Source: Clostridia bacterium
Lineage (GTDB): Bacteria; Bacillota; Clostridia; Christensenellales; Aristaeellaceae
Assembly: GCA_900754755.1 (NCBI GenBank)
Contig: CAAEEC010000198.1
Span: 1-6,012 of the forward strand
Direction of reading: 5' to 3'
DNA length: 6,012 nt
Part shown: positions 1 through 6,012 of the stretch, piece by piece
How positions within the stretch are numbered: position 1 is the stretch's first letter
How the letters are laid out: every line of letters begins with the position of its first letter
The notes under the pieces: model-generated
Databases searched by the model: none
The model's input: the letters and a program-made list of their open reading frames with translations, nothing else
What the model was told of the DNA's origin: nothing
Made by a program: the position numbers and the translations under genes

Positions 1-40
1 CGTCTTCCACTTCTTGAAACGGGCTTTGTCAGTGGTCTGG

Positions 41-66
41 GGGGCTGCCCCTCGCGGGGCGGCCCC
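41..66. terminator. GC-rich stem-loop after the exporter operon
   Basis: Two 11-base arms (41-51 and 56-66) pair around a 4-base loop (52-55), beginning 5 bases beyond the stop codon of the last MATE gene. Read on the plus strand the stem is complete, with one G-U wobble (46/61), and is followed by only three T (67-69). Read on the minus strand, the direction of the operon, the wobble becomes a C-A mismatch and no T-tract follows. It is therefore an imperfect terminator for the operon. It could be a bidirectional element, a 3' stabilising hairpin, a terminator for a convergent gene left of the window, or a copy of a dispersed palindrome. The hairpin itself is seen directly; its function is inference. 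Confidence 0.45.
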
Positions 67-71
67 TTTCG

Positions 72-1466
72 TCATGCCGGTTTGTTTTCCTGCTCAAACA
101 ACTTTTCGCGCGTGATGTTCTTCAGCCACGTCCCCTTGCGGTAATGCCAGAAGATGAACGGCATCTTCACGAACTCATCCGTACACAAAAGCGCGTACAC
201 GGCGATCACCGGCAGCTTCAGCACAAAGGCCGCGAGGAAGCCCAGCGGAATGGCGTAGCACCACATATCGATGACGTCGCACTTCAGGCCAAATTTGCTG
301 TCCCCACCGGAGCGGAAAATGCCGCAGACCAGCGTGGTGTTGAGCGCGGGGCCAAAGATATACACGCAATTGATATAGAGCATGACGCGCAGATATTCCC
401 GCGCCGTGGCCGTCAACTCGGCGTAGCGCACCACAAACGGCGAAATGGCCAAAATCACCAACCCGCCGCACGCGCCCAGCACCAGCGTTAGGTAAATGAG
501 CTTGCGCGCGTACCGGCGCGCGTCCTCCAGGCGGTTTTCCCCGATCACCTTGCCCAGCAGAATGCCGCCCGCGCTGGCCATGGCAAAGCAGGCGATGGTG
601 CCCAGATTGCGCACCACGGAAACCAGCGAATTGGCCGCGACCGCGTCCGAGCCCAAATGCCCAAGAATTACCGAGTATACGGAAAAGGCCACGCCCCATA
701 CGATGTCGTTGCCCAGCGCGGGCAGCGAAAGGCGGATGAAGTCGCCGGATAAGGCGCGATTTTTCACAAACAGGTTCCGCAGGCTGAGCTTGATATCCCG
801 GCTATAGCGCGAAACGAACAGGCAGCAGACCAGCTCAATGATGCGCGAAAGCGCCGTGGCGATGGCCACGCCCGCCACGCCCATGCGCGGCGCGCCCAGC
901 CAGCCGAAGATAAACACCGCGTTGAGGAACACGTTCAGCACGAAGGCGACCAGGTTCATCAGCATGGAAACCATCACGCGGCCCACGGAGCGCAGCACCG
1001 AAAGGTACACCTCAATCACGCCCCAGCACAGGTAGGTGACGCTCATGATGCGCAGGTATTCGCATCCCAGGCGGATCAATTCGGCGTCGTCCGTAAAAAT
1101 GCGCATCATCCATTGCGGAACGCACAGCGCGGCCAGCGCGAAGGCCAGGGAAATGCCAATGGAAAAGCGCATGGCAATGCCCTCCACCACCTGCACCGCG
1201 CGCATATCGCCCTTGCCATAATACTGTGCGCACAGCATGGTCGCGCCCGTGCCCAGGCCATAGAACACCATGAACAGGATGTTGGCGTATTGCGTGGCCA
1301 GCGAAACCGCGGAAATCGCGTCCTGCCCCACGAAATTGAGCATGATCACGTCTGCGGAATTCACCGCCGCGTTGAGCAAATTCTGGATGACTACGGGGAT
1401 GAACAGGCGCCCGAGTTGCCGGTAAAACCCGCTATCCCGCCGTTCTTGGGCCTGCGACTGGCTCAT
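72..1466 (-). CDS. MATE family efflux transporter (third gene of operon)
   Basis: A 464-residue polytopic inner-membrane protein of the usual MATE length (about 450-470 residues, 12 helices). MATE proteins export cationic or other amphipathic compounds in exchange for Na+ or H+. Two homologous MatE halves are visible, roughly residues 20-185 and 245-410, joined by a basic cytoplasmic linker near 221-240. The first helix contains an acidic residue (D39, in NSADVIML) where MATE proteins carry a conserved ion-coupling aspartate. The second half has the family-typical RSGGDSKFG stretch at 385-393. It lacks the AAHQ and VGQNMGAG motifs of the NorM-like protein encoded at the start of this operon, so the two are from different subfamilies and not a recent duplication. 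The start is set by a strong Shine-Dalgarno sequence and by an ATGA overlap with the upstream ABC gene, which suggests translational coupling. The substrate is unknown. Confidence 0.93.
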   Translation of the reverse strand: MSQSQAQERRDSGFYRQLGRLFIPVVIQNLLNAAVNSADVIMLNFVGQDAISAVSLATQYANILFMVFYGLGTGATMLCAQYYGKGDMRAVQVVEGIAMRFSIGISLAFALAALCVPQWMMRIFTDDAELIRLGCEYLRIMSVTYLCWGVIEVYLSVLRSVGRVMVSMLMNLVAFVLNVFLNAVFIFGWLGAPRMGVAGVAIATALSRIIELVCCLFVSRYSRDIKLSLRNLFVKNRALSGDFIRLSLPALGNDIVWGVAFSVYSVILGHLGSDAVAANSLVSVVRNLGTIACFAMASAGGILLGKVIGENRLEDARRYARKLIYLTLVLGACGGLVILAISPFVVRYAELTATAREYLRVMLYINCVYIFGPALNTTLVCGIFRSGGDSKFGLKCDVIDMWCYAIPLGFLAAFVLKLPVIAVYALLCTDEFVKMPFIFWHYRKGTWLKNITREKLFEQENKPA

Positions 1467-3220
1467 ACTGCCTCCTGCGCGCGGAACTGCGCGTCGTACA
1501 GTTCTTTATACACGCCGCCCCGCTCCATCAACTCCGCGTGCGTGCCCTGCTCCTCGATGCCGTGCTCGCCGATGACCACGATTTCATCCGCGTTGCGGAT
1601 GGTGGAAAGCCGGTGTGCGATCACCAGCGTGGTGCGCCCCTGCGCCAAGCGGTTCAGCGCGCTCTGAATGCGCACTTCCGTGGCGGTATCCAGCGCGCTC
1701 GTCGCCTCATCCAGGATCAGAATGCGCGGGTTCTTGAGGAAGATGCGCGCGATGGAAACGCGCTGTTTTTGCCCACCGGAGAGCAAAATGCCGCGCTCGC
1801 CCACCACGGTATCGTATCCATCCGGCATTTGCAGGATGTCGTCGTGAATTTCCGCCAGTTTCGCCGCTTCCACCACTTCTTCAAAAGTGGCGTCCGGCCG
1901 GCCATAGCGGATGTTTTCCAGCACCGATCCGGCGAACAGGAACACATCCTGCTGCACGATGCCAATCGCGCCGCGCAAGTCCGCCAGCTTGAGGGAGCGG
2001 ATGTCCTGCCCGTCCAGCAAAATCGCGCCCTCGCGCACCTCATAGAAGCGCGGGATCAACTGGCACAGCGTGGTCTTGCCGCCGCCCGAGGGGCCGACCA
2101 GCGCCAGCATCTGGCCCGACGGGATGTGCAAATTCACGTGTTCCAGCACGCTGCGACCCTCTTCATAGGCGAAGGTCACGTCTTCAAAGCGGATGTCGCC
2201 CACCACGTTTTTAAGGGGCTTGGCGTCCGGCGCGTCCACGATGTCCGGCTTTTCGCGCATCACTTCCTGGAAGCGGTGGAAGCCCGCCATGCCGGTGTTG
2301 AACTGCTCCACAAACTGCGCCAGCCGCCGGATGGGGCTTTGGATGGAGGCCACGTACAGGTTGAACGTGATGAGCTCCGCCAGCGTCAGCTCGCCATCCA
2401 TGATCAAAAGGCCGCCAAACAGCAGCACCAACAGGCCCATGGCGTTCAGCAGCAGTTCCATGCCGCTGTGGAACATGGCCATGGCGCGGTAAAAGCCCTT
2501 TTTCGCGCCCTTGAAGCGCTCGTTCCCGTTGCCAAATTTGCGGATCTCATAGCTCTCATTGGTGAACGCCTTGGCCACGCGCACGCCGGAAATGCTCGAT
2601 TCGATATCGGCGTTGATCCCCGCCATGCGCTCCTTCACCTGGCGGCTGCTGTTCGACATGCGCTTGCGCTGGGAAATGGCAAAGAACAGCAAAATGGGCA
2701 CCATGATCAGCATCACCAGCGCCAGCTTCCACTGCATGCCAAACAGCACGATGAACGCGCCAATCAGCGTGACCACGGAAATGAACAGGTCTTCCGGGCC
2801 GTGGTGCGCCAGCTCCGTAATTTCAAACAAATCGTTCGTCACGCGCGACATCAGCCGGCCCGTGCGGTTGCGGTCGTAAAACGTGAAGGACAGGCGCTGC
2901 AACTGCGCGAAAATATCGCGCCGCATATCCGCTTCCATATAAACGCCCATCATGTGCCCAAAATACGCGATGATCCACTGCATGGCGCAGCGCAAAAGAT
3001 ACGCCGCGCCCATCGCGATGATGATCAGGAAAAACGAACGGTACATCTGCTGGGGCAAATAGGTTTCCAGCACGGTGCGCGTCACGATGGGGAACATCAA
3101 ATCCACCAGCGCCACAATCAGCGCGCACAGCATATCCAGCAAAAACAGCCCCATATGCGGCTTGTAATACCGCGCAAACGCGCGCAGATTGCCTCGTGTG
3201 CTCTTTACGCCTTCATCCAT
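1463..3220 (-). CDS. ABC exporter half-transporter (permease-ATPase fusion)
   Basis: A 585-residue type IV (MsbA/Sav1866-like) exporter subunit that should work as a homodimer in the cytoplasmic membrane, since no partner half-transporter is encoded beside it. The N-terminal membrane domain has six predicted helices (about 24-49, 62-85, 143-162, 166-183, 255-274, 280-296). The ATPase domain begins near 342. All catalytic elements are intact: A-loop aromatic Y352, Walker A GPSGGGKTT (376-384), Q-loop Q424, signature LSGGQKQR (480-487), Walker B ILILDE (500-505) with catalytic E505, D-loop SALD (508-511) and switch H536. Both nucleotide sites of a homodimer should therefore be active. The gene follows the first MATE gene by 38 nt and overlaps the next by ATGA. 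The family exports lipids, drugs or peptides. I see no N-terminal peptidase domain, so a peptidase-coupled bacteriocin exporter is unlikely. The substrate is not readable from the sequence. Confidence 0.96.
   Translation of the reverse strand: MDEGVKSTRGNLRAFARYYKPHMGLFLLDMLCALIVALVDLMFPIVTRTVLETYLPQQMYRSFFLIIIAMGAAYLLRCAMQWIIAYFGHMMGVYMEADMRRDIFAQLQRLSFTFYDRNRTGRLMSRVTNDLFEITELAHHGPEDLFISVVTLIGAFIVLFGMQWKLALVMLIMVPILLFFAISQRKRMSNSSRQVKERMAGINADIESSISGVRVAKAFTNESYEIRKFGNGNERFKGAKKGFYRAMAMFHSGMELLLNAMGLLVLLFGGLLIMDGELTLAELITFNLYVASIQSPIRRLAQFVEQFNTGMAGFHRFQEVMREKPDIVDAPDAKPLKNVVGDIRFEDVTFAYEEGRSVLEHVNLHIPSGQMLALVGPSGGGKTTLCQLIPRFYEVREGAILLDGQDIRSLKLADLRGAIGIVQQDVFLFAGSVLENIRYGRPDATFEEVVEAAKLAEIHDDILQMPDGYDTVVGERGILLSGGQKQRVSIARIFLKNPRILILDEATSALDTATEVRIQSALNRLAQGRTTLVIAHRLSTIRNADEIVVIGEHGIEEQGTHAELMERGGVYKELYDAQFRAQEAV
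1471..1476 (-). promoter_or_regulatory. Ribosome binding site of the last MATE gene
   Basis: The minus strand reads AGGAGG, then four bases (CAGT), then ATG. This is a full-strength Shine-Dalgarno sequence lying inside the last codons of the ABC gene. It fixes the start at 1466 and shows that the gene can recruit ribosomes itself as well as receive them by the ATGA overlap. The spacing is slightly short. Confidence 0.75.
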
Positions 3221-3233
3221 GTCGGTTGTTTCT

Positions 3234-3239
3234 CTCCTT
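3234..3239 (-). promoter_or_regulatory. Ribosome binding site of the ABC gene, long spacing
   Basis: The minus strand has AAGGAG 13 bases upstream of the ATG at 3220. This is longer than the usual 5-9 bases, and no in-frame ATG, GTG or TTG lies between. The site is within the 38-nt gap after the first MATE gene. Either initiation here is relatively weak or the ribosome relies partly on reinitiation from the upstream gene. Confidence 0.5.
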
Positions 3240-3258
3240 TTCCCTCATGTCTCGCGCG

Positions 3259-4641
3259 TTAGCCCGCGAGTTTGCTCTTGATGTGCATCCACTTGTTCGT
3301 GCGGAAGCGCAAATATACCACGACCGCGCGGGTGGTCTGATCCAGCGCGATGGTGTACCACGCGCCGTTCAACCCCCAACCATACGTGTAGACGAACAAC
3401 GGCGCGACCAATACGCGGAACACCCAGATGCCAATGGCGGACGCGTACAGCGGGAAGCGGCTGTCGCCCGCGCCGCGCAACGCAGACGCGATGGGCAACT
3501 GCGTGGCGATGCCCGGCATGCCAAAGGCGATAATCTTGAGCACTGTGGAGGCGAGCCGCGCGACCTCGGGATCGTTGGTGTACGCCAGCACGATGTATTG
3601 CGAGAACAAGAGGAAAATCGCGGCGATCAACAGCGCGACCAGCACCGAATAGCGCCAGATAACCCGCACAAAGCTCTTGGCCTTTTGTGGATCGCCCGCG
3701 CCCATGTTCTGGCCAACCAGCGTGGTGGCCGCCACGCCGAACGCCTGCCCTGGCATCCAGGTGAGCCCGTTCACCGAAAGGCCAATCTGGTGCGCGGCAA
3801 AGATCACCGTGCCCAGGCCGGATACCGTGCGCGCGAACATGATGAAACCAATTTGCATGATAAGCTGTTCCAGCCCGCTGGTAACGCCCACGCCGAAAAT
3901 GCGCTTGAGCCATTCCTTGCGCAGGCGGAAATCTTCCCGAATGTGCAGGCGCAGCTTGGAGTGGCCGCGGAACAGCACCAGCAGCGCCAGGGTGCAGGCG
4001 ACATAACGCGAAATCGTGGTGGAAATCGCCGCGCCCGCCACGCCCAACTCCGGCATGCCCAGGCGGCCATAAATCAAGGCGTAATTGCCGATGACGTTGA
4101 ACAAGTTGCCCGCCAGGTTATACGCCATGGGCAACCGCGTGAGCCCGATGCCGCGCAACGAAGCCGTGCAGGCAAAGCCGACCATGGCCGGCAGCATGCC
4201 CAGCGCCACAATTTCCAAATACTCTTTGGCATAAAGATAGGTATCTTCCTGCGCGCCCATAAAGGTGACGAGCTGACCGGCGGGGAAATACAGCACGGCG
4301 GAGGCAAACGTCCCCAAAATCAGCGAAAGCGTGAGCGCCGTGCGCGTGATGGAGCGGGCGGCGTTTTCATTGCCCGCGCCCACCGCCCAGGCGACCGCCG
4401 CCGTGGTGCCGATGTGCAGCGCGGTGAGCACGCCATTGACCAGGTTCACCGGATTGTTGGTAAGACCCACCGCCGCGATGGCCACAGCGGAGATATCGGT
4501 CTGCCCCAGCATGATCGTGTCCACCATGGCGAAGAGTTGCGTGAACACCAGCTCAACGAGCGAAGGTAATACAATGCGCCAGATCGTTCGCCTATCCTCA
4601 CGATCCAGCGCAATTCCCTTATGTATCAGCTGCATACCCAT
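3259..4641 (-). CDS. NorM-like MATE family efflux transporter (first gene of operon)
   Basis: A 460-residue, 12-helix MATE antiporter, full length for the family. Two MatE halves are visible at roughly residues 22-185 and 245-410. Recognisable family features are the TM1 aspartate in MVDTIMLGQ (D41), the LRGIG stretch (162-166), the AAHQIGLSVNG segment (282-292), VGQNMGAGDPQKAK (309-322) and LRGAGDSRFP (388-397). These fit NorM-like Na+ or H+ coupled multidrug exporters. It leads the operon: upstream is an AT-rich control region and then the terminator of the neighbouring gene. The called start at 4641 has its Shine-Dalgarno only 2 bases away. The ATG two codons later (4633-4635) is better placed at 8 bases, so the true protein may be 458 residues. 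Drug specificity cannot be deduced. Confidence 0.95.
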   Translation of the reverse strand: MGMQLIHKGIALDREDRRTIWRIVLPSLVELVFTQLFAMVDTIMLGQTDISAVAIAAVGLTNNPVNLVNGVLTALHIGTTAAVAWAVGAGNENAARSITRTALTLSLILGTFASAVLYFPAGQLVTFMGAQEDTYLYAKEYLEIVALGMLPAMVGFACTASLRGIGLTRLPMAYNLAGNLFNVIGNYALIYGRLGMPELGVAGAAISTTISRYVACTLALLVLFRGHSKLRLHIREDFRLRKEWLKRIFGVGVTSGLEQLIMQIGFIMFARTVSGLGTVIFAAHQIGLSVNGLTWMPGQAFGVAATTLVGQNMGAGDPQKAKSFVRVIWRYSVLVALLIAAIFLLFSQYIVLAYTNDPEVARLASTVLKIIAFGMPGIATQLPIASALRGAGDSRFPLYASAIGIWVFRVLVAPLFVYTYGWGLNGAWYTIALDQTTRAVVVYLRFRTNKWMHIKSKLAG

Positions 4642-4643
4642 CT

Positions 4644-4647
4644 CTCC
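4644..4647 (-). promoter_or_regulatory. Ribosome binding site of the first MATE gene
   Basis: The minus strand reads TTGGAGAG directly before the first possible ATG. The GGAG core is 2 bases from the ATG at 4641 but 8 bases from the in-frame ATG at 4635. Known spacing preference favours the second ATG as the start. Confidence 0.55.
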
Positions 4648-4670
4648 AATATAGAATTCTGTCGCTTCCT

Positions 4671-4699
4671 ATTGTACGCCAAAATCATAGAAAAAGGAA
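4671..4699 (-). promoter_or_regulatory. Candidate promoter close to the operon start
   Basis: A -10-like TACAAT (4671-4676, five of six bases of the consensus) would place transcription start about 23 bases before the MATE start codon. The -35 position at 17-base spacing (4694-4699, TTCCTT) is poor, and no TG extension is present. A promoter of this kind would need an activator or would be weak. It is one of two candidates. Confidence 0.25.
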
Positions 4700-4721
4700 G
4701 AGCTTTGACGGGTATCTCTTC
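4697..4721 (-). repeat. Inverted repeat GAAGAG/CTCTTC in the operon leader
   Basis: Perfect 6-base arms (4716-4721 and 4697-4702) flank a 13-base spacer. On the minus strand the second arm is followed by C and then five T (4695-4691). Three readings are possible. It could be an operator overlapping the promoter region, a weak attenuator hairpin if transcription starts further upstream, or chance. The long loop and short stem make a strong terminator unlikely. Confidence 0.35.
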
Positions 4722-4722
4722 T

Positions 4723-4752
4723 ATTTTACGTTTTTCGAAGTTCCTTCAGCAA
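4723..4752 (-). promoter_or_regulatory. Candidate upstream promoter of the exporter operon
   Basis: The minus strand has TTGCTG (4747-4752), an 18-base spacer and TAAAAT (4723-4728). The -10 matches the sigma-70 consensus at five of six bases and the -35 at three of six. It lies in the AT-rich stretch between the DUF2207 gene terminator and the first MATE gene, and would give a leader of roughly 75 bases. The start point would fall at the edge of the inverted repeat at 4697-4721. Confidence 0.3.
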
Positions 4753-4756
4753 TTCA

Positions 4757-4777
4757 GCGCATACACAATCGCGCATA
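4757..4777 (-). repeat. 7-bp direct repeat TATGCGC, 14-bp period
   Basis: TATGCGC occurs twice on the minus strand (4771-4777 and 4757-4763), separated by 7 bases. A related TATGC lies at 4793-4797. The pair sits just upstream of the candidate -35 element at 4747-4752, the position where an activator would bind. No regulator gene is in the window, so a role as a binding site is inference. Confidence 0.3.
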
Positions 4778-4875
4778 TTCAGAAAAATACATGCATACCA
4801 TTTTACGCCGCGTCAAAAAAATCAGTTTTCTGTTGCAGCCTCATCTAAGACTGCCGCAGCGCCGGCAAGGTTTCG

Positions 4876-4905
4876 AAAAAAACGGCGGACGCGGGGAACC
4901 GTCCG
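4876..4905 (-). terminator. Intrinsic terminator of the DUF2207 gene
   Basis: The minus strand forms a perfect 6-bp GC-rich stem (CGGACG at 4900-4905 with CGTCCG at 4886-4891) around an 8-base loop. Three bases follow and then seven T (4882-4876). It begins 22 bases past the stop codon of the DUF2207 gene. The short spacer before the T-tract is slightly unusual, but position, GC content and T-run all fit. It isolates the upstream gene from the exporter operon. Confidence 0.7.
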
Positions 4906-4927
4906 ATCGTCCCGCACCCGCTATTTT

Positions 4928-6012
4928 TTAATCCGCGCCACTGCCGGTGCTGCCCGCGCCGCTGCCGCCGCCCGCAGAAAATCCCCCGCCGCCGCCAGCG
5001 CCATCCGCAGCCACGCTGGCGTTGTACGCATCTTCCTGCACGCGGTTCAAATCGCCATACCAACGCGCGCTGAACCACAGCATGTTGGGGGCGAACCATT
5101 CGTCGTATCCCACGCTGCCCGCCGGGAACCAAATCTCAAAGGCATGGAACAATTCCTGCTCTTCGCCCAGCGCCACGGCGTATGCCAACATGCGCTTCCA
5201 CTTGGCCGCGTCTTGCCCGTTCGGCGCAAGTTGGCCGGGCACGGTTTTCAAATGGCTTTGGAAAGCCTGCCACCGCGCCAGCGCGTTTTCGCCTTCTTGC
5301 GTGAGCACCGTGCGCGTGCGCAGGGCGTTGCCCAGCAAAATGCCCGCCGCCCAAACCGCCGCGAGCAACACGCCCGCCGCCACGGAGCCGAGCACCCAGA
5401 GGCCATACGGAATGCCCAATGCCGCTACCAACGCCAGCGCGATGAGCAACTGCCATAGAAAGCGCATGCCGCCCTGCAGGCGCAATTTTTCCGTGAGGCC
5501 CAGCGCGTCAAAATCCGCGTCCACCGCCTGCTCGAACGTTTCGCGGCGCTCCACGCTCCACTGCGGCTCTTCCGCAATGCGCTTGCGCAGGGCGTTCAGG
5601 GAAATTTCGCCCGCTCCATCCGCTGCTTCTTCCAGCATGCGGTACAGCGCCTTTTCGTGCGGCAGCGCTTGGCCGGACATTCCCTTGAGCGCAAGCGCGA
5701 TATCATCGTCGCCCGCCGCGCGCATAGCCACAAATCCCTTGAGGGAAAGGGCCATCAGCGTGGCGGTAAACTGCCTGCCCCGGTCGCCCTTCCCGCCGTC
5801 ATAAAAATGGATCAGGCGGTTGACGAGCGCGCCCGCCAAATCGCTGGGCGGTTCCGCCTGGAATATGGGCGCTGCCGCTTTGTGTCGCGCGAGCTTTTCT
5901 TCCAGCCGCTTTTTGCGGTATAGCGGCCAGCCCACCAGCGAGACCACCGCACCCAACACGCCCAACAACAGCAACGCAAACCCTTGCGGGCTATCCTGAA
6001 ACCGCAAAAGCC
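4928..6012 (-). CDS. DUF2207-type membrane protein, C-terminal part (5' end outside window)
   Basis: The reading frame is open through the right edge, so this is a partial gene. The only start-like codon near the edge (TTG at 6005-6007) lies inside the frame and is unlikely to be the real start. About 360 residues are visible. Numbering from that TTG, there is a membrane helix (9-29), a basic turn (RKKR, 31-34), a soluble domain (about 50-180) with the FTATLMALSLKGFV stretch, and two adjacent helices (183-203, 205-226). These are followed by a second soluble domain with ARWQAFQSHLK (244-254) and MLAYAVALG (273-281). The tail (334-359) is rich in Gly and Ser. This order and the glycine-rich end match the C-terminal part of DUF2207 membrane proteins, whose N-terminal extracytoplasmic domain and signal peptide would lie beyond 6012. 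The function of the family is unknown. LemA-family genes are often its neighbours, but none is visible here. Confidence 0.8.
   Translation of the reverse strand, partial: LLRFQDSPQGFALLLLGVLGAVVSLVGWPLYRKKRLEEKLARHKAAAPIFQAEPPSDLAGALVNRLIHFYDGGKGDRGRQFTATLMALSLKGFVAMRAAGDDDIALALKGMSGQALPHEKALYRMLEEAADGAGEISLNALRKRIAEEPQWSVERRETFEQAVDADFDALGLTEKLRLQGGMRFLWQLLIALALVAALGIPYGLWVLGSVAAGVLLAAVWAAGILLGNALRTRTVLTQEGENALARWQAFQSHLKTVPGQLAPNGQDAAKWKRMLAYAVALGEEQELFHAFEIWFPAGSVGYDEWFAPNMLWFSARWYGDLNRVQEDAYNASVAADGAGGGGGFSAGGGSGAGSTGSGAD

Noticed and set aside
3213..3248. 11-codon minus-strand mini-frame in the gap before the ABC gene, overlapping its start
   Set aside because: No good ribosome binding site precedes it, and its codons include the ABC gene's own Shine-Dalgarno. 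A leader-peptide role cannot be supported.
1538..3262. Long plus-strand open frame of 574 codons opposite the ABC gene
   Set aside because: It is antisense to a gene with all ABC motifs intact. Its translation is low-complexity, rich in His, Gln, Arg and Ala, with no recognisable domain. Such frames are expected opposite GC-rich codon usage.
3196..4569. Plus-strand open frame of 457 codons opposite the first MATE gene
   Set aside because: Same reason: a His/Arg/Gln-rich shadow of a clearly real MATE gene with no domain of its own.
4811..4816. TTGACG resembling a -35 element on the minus strand
   Set aside because: No acceptable -10 hexamer at 16-18 bases downstream; the best matches fall at unsuitable spacing.
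4621..4848. 75-codon plus-strand frame covering the control region
   Set aside because: It starts inside the MATE gene with no Shine-Dalgarno sequence and has no recognisable domain. The region is better explained as promoter and leader DNA.
4642..4850. Riboswitch such as a guanidine-I (ykkC) element, sometimes found ahead of efflux genes
   Set aside because: I could not find the conserved ykkC sequence blocks or a comparable structured aptamer; only short repeats are visible.
4852..4867. Small hairpin TGCCG/CGGCA downstream of the DUF2207 terminator
   Set aside because: Only 5 bp with no T-tract on either strand; likely chance in GC-rich DNA.
4947..5804. Plus-strand open frame of 285 codons opposite the DUF2207 gene
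   Set aside because: Pro/Ser/Ala-rich composition produced by the reverse of the Gly-rich tail and GC-rich codons; no ribosome binding site or domain recognised.
6005..6007. TTG as start codon of the DUF2207 gene
   Set aside because: The frame stays open to the window edge and the codon lies right before the first visible membrane helix. The family normally has a large N-terminal domain, so this is an internal leucine codon.

Overview
The window carries four genes, all on the minus strand. From right to left in transcription order they are the 3' part of a DUF2207-type membrane protein gene, an intergenic control region, and a three-gene multidrug-exporter-type operon (MATE, ABC half-transporter, MATE). 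The DNA is GC-rich, apart from an AT-rich stretch of about 200 bp just upstream of the operon. Every gene in the operon has a purine-rich Shine-Dalgarno sequence. The gene content (DUF2207 protein with a Gly/Ser tail, clostridial-looking MATE and ABC exporters) suggests a GC-rich member of the Bacillota/Clostridia, perhaps an uncultured gut lineage. That placement is inference from style; there is no rRNA or marker gene to prove it.

Layout. Positions 4928-6012 hold the C-terminal part of the DUF2207 protein, which is cut by the right window edge. A hairpin with a T-tract (4876-4905) lies about 20 nt past its stop and separates it from what follows. Positions 4642-4850 form the AT-rich leader or promoter region. 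It contains weak -10/-35 candidates, an inverted repeat followed by a short T-tract, and a 7-bp direct repeat. Positions 3259-4641 encode a NorM-like MATE transporter. After a 38-nt gap, 1463-3220 encodes an ABC exporter half-transporter (membrane domain fused to ATPase). This overlaps by an ATGA tetranucleotide with a second, clearly different MATE transporter (72-1466). A strong GC hairpin (41-66) sits directly after the last stop codon. The leftmost 40 bases hold nothing I can assign.

How the genes work together. The short gap, the 4-nt start/stop overlap and the terminator-like structures at both ends point to one transcript carrying three integral-membrane exporters. The two MATE proteins should be ion-driven antiporters, and the ABC protein should work as an ATP-driven homodimer. 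All ABC catalytic motifs are intact. Substrates cannot be read from the sequence. No regulator, biosynthetic gene or resistance enzyme is present in the window. I found no mobile element, CRISPR array, tRNA, rRNA or recognisable riboswitch. The window looks like ordinary chromosome with a compact exporter operon, and nothing in it clearly forms an undescribed system.
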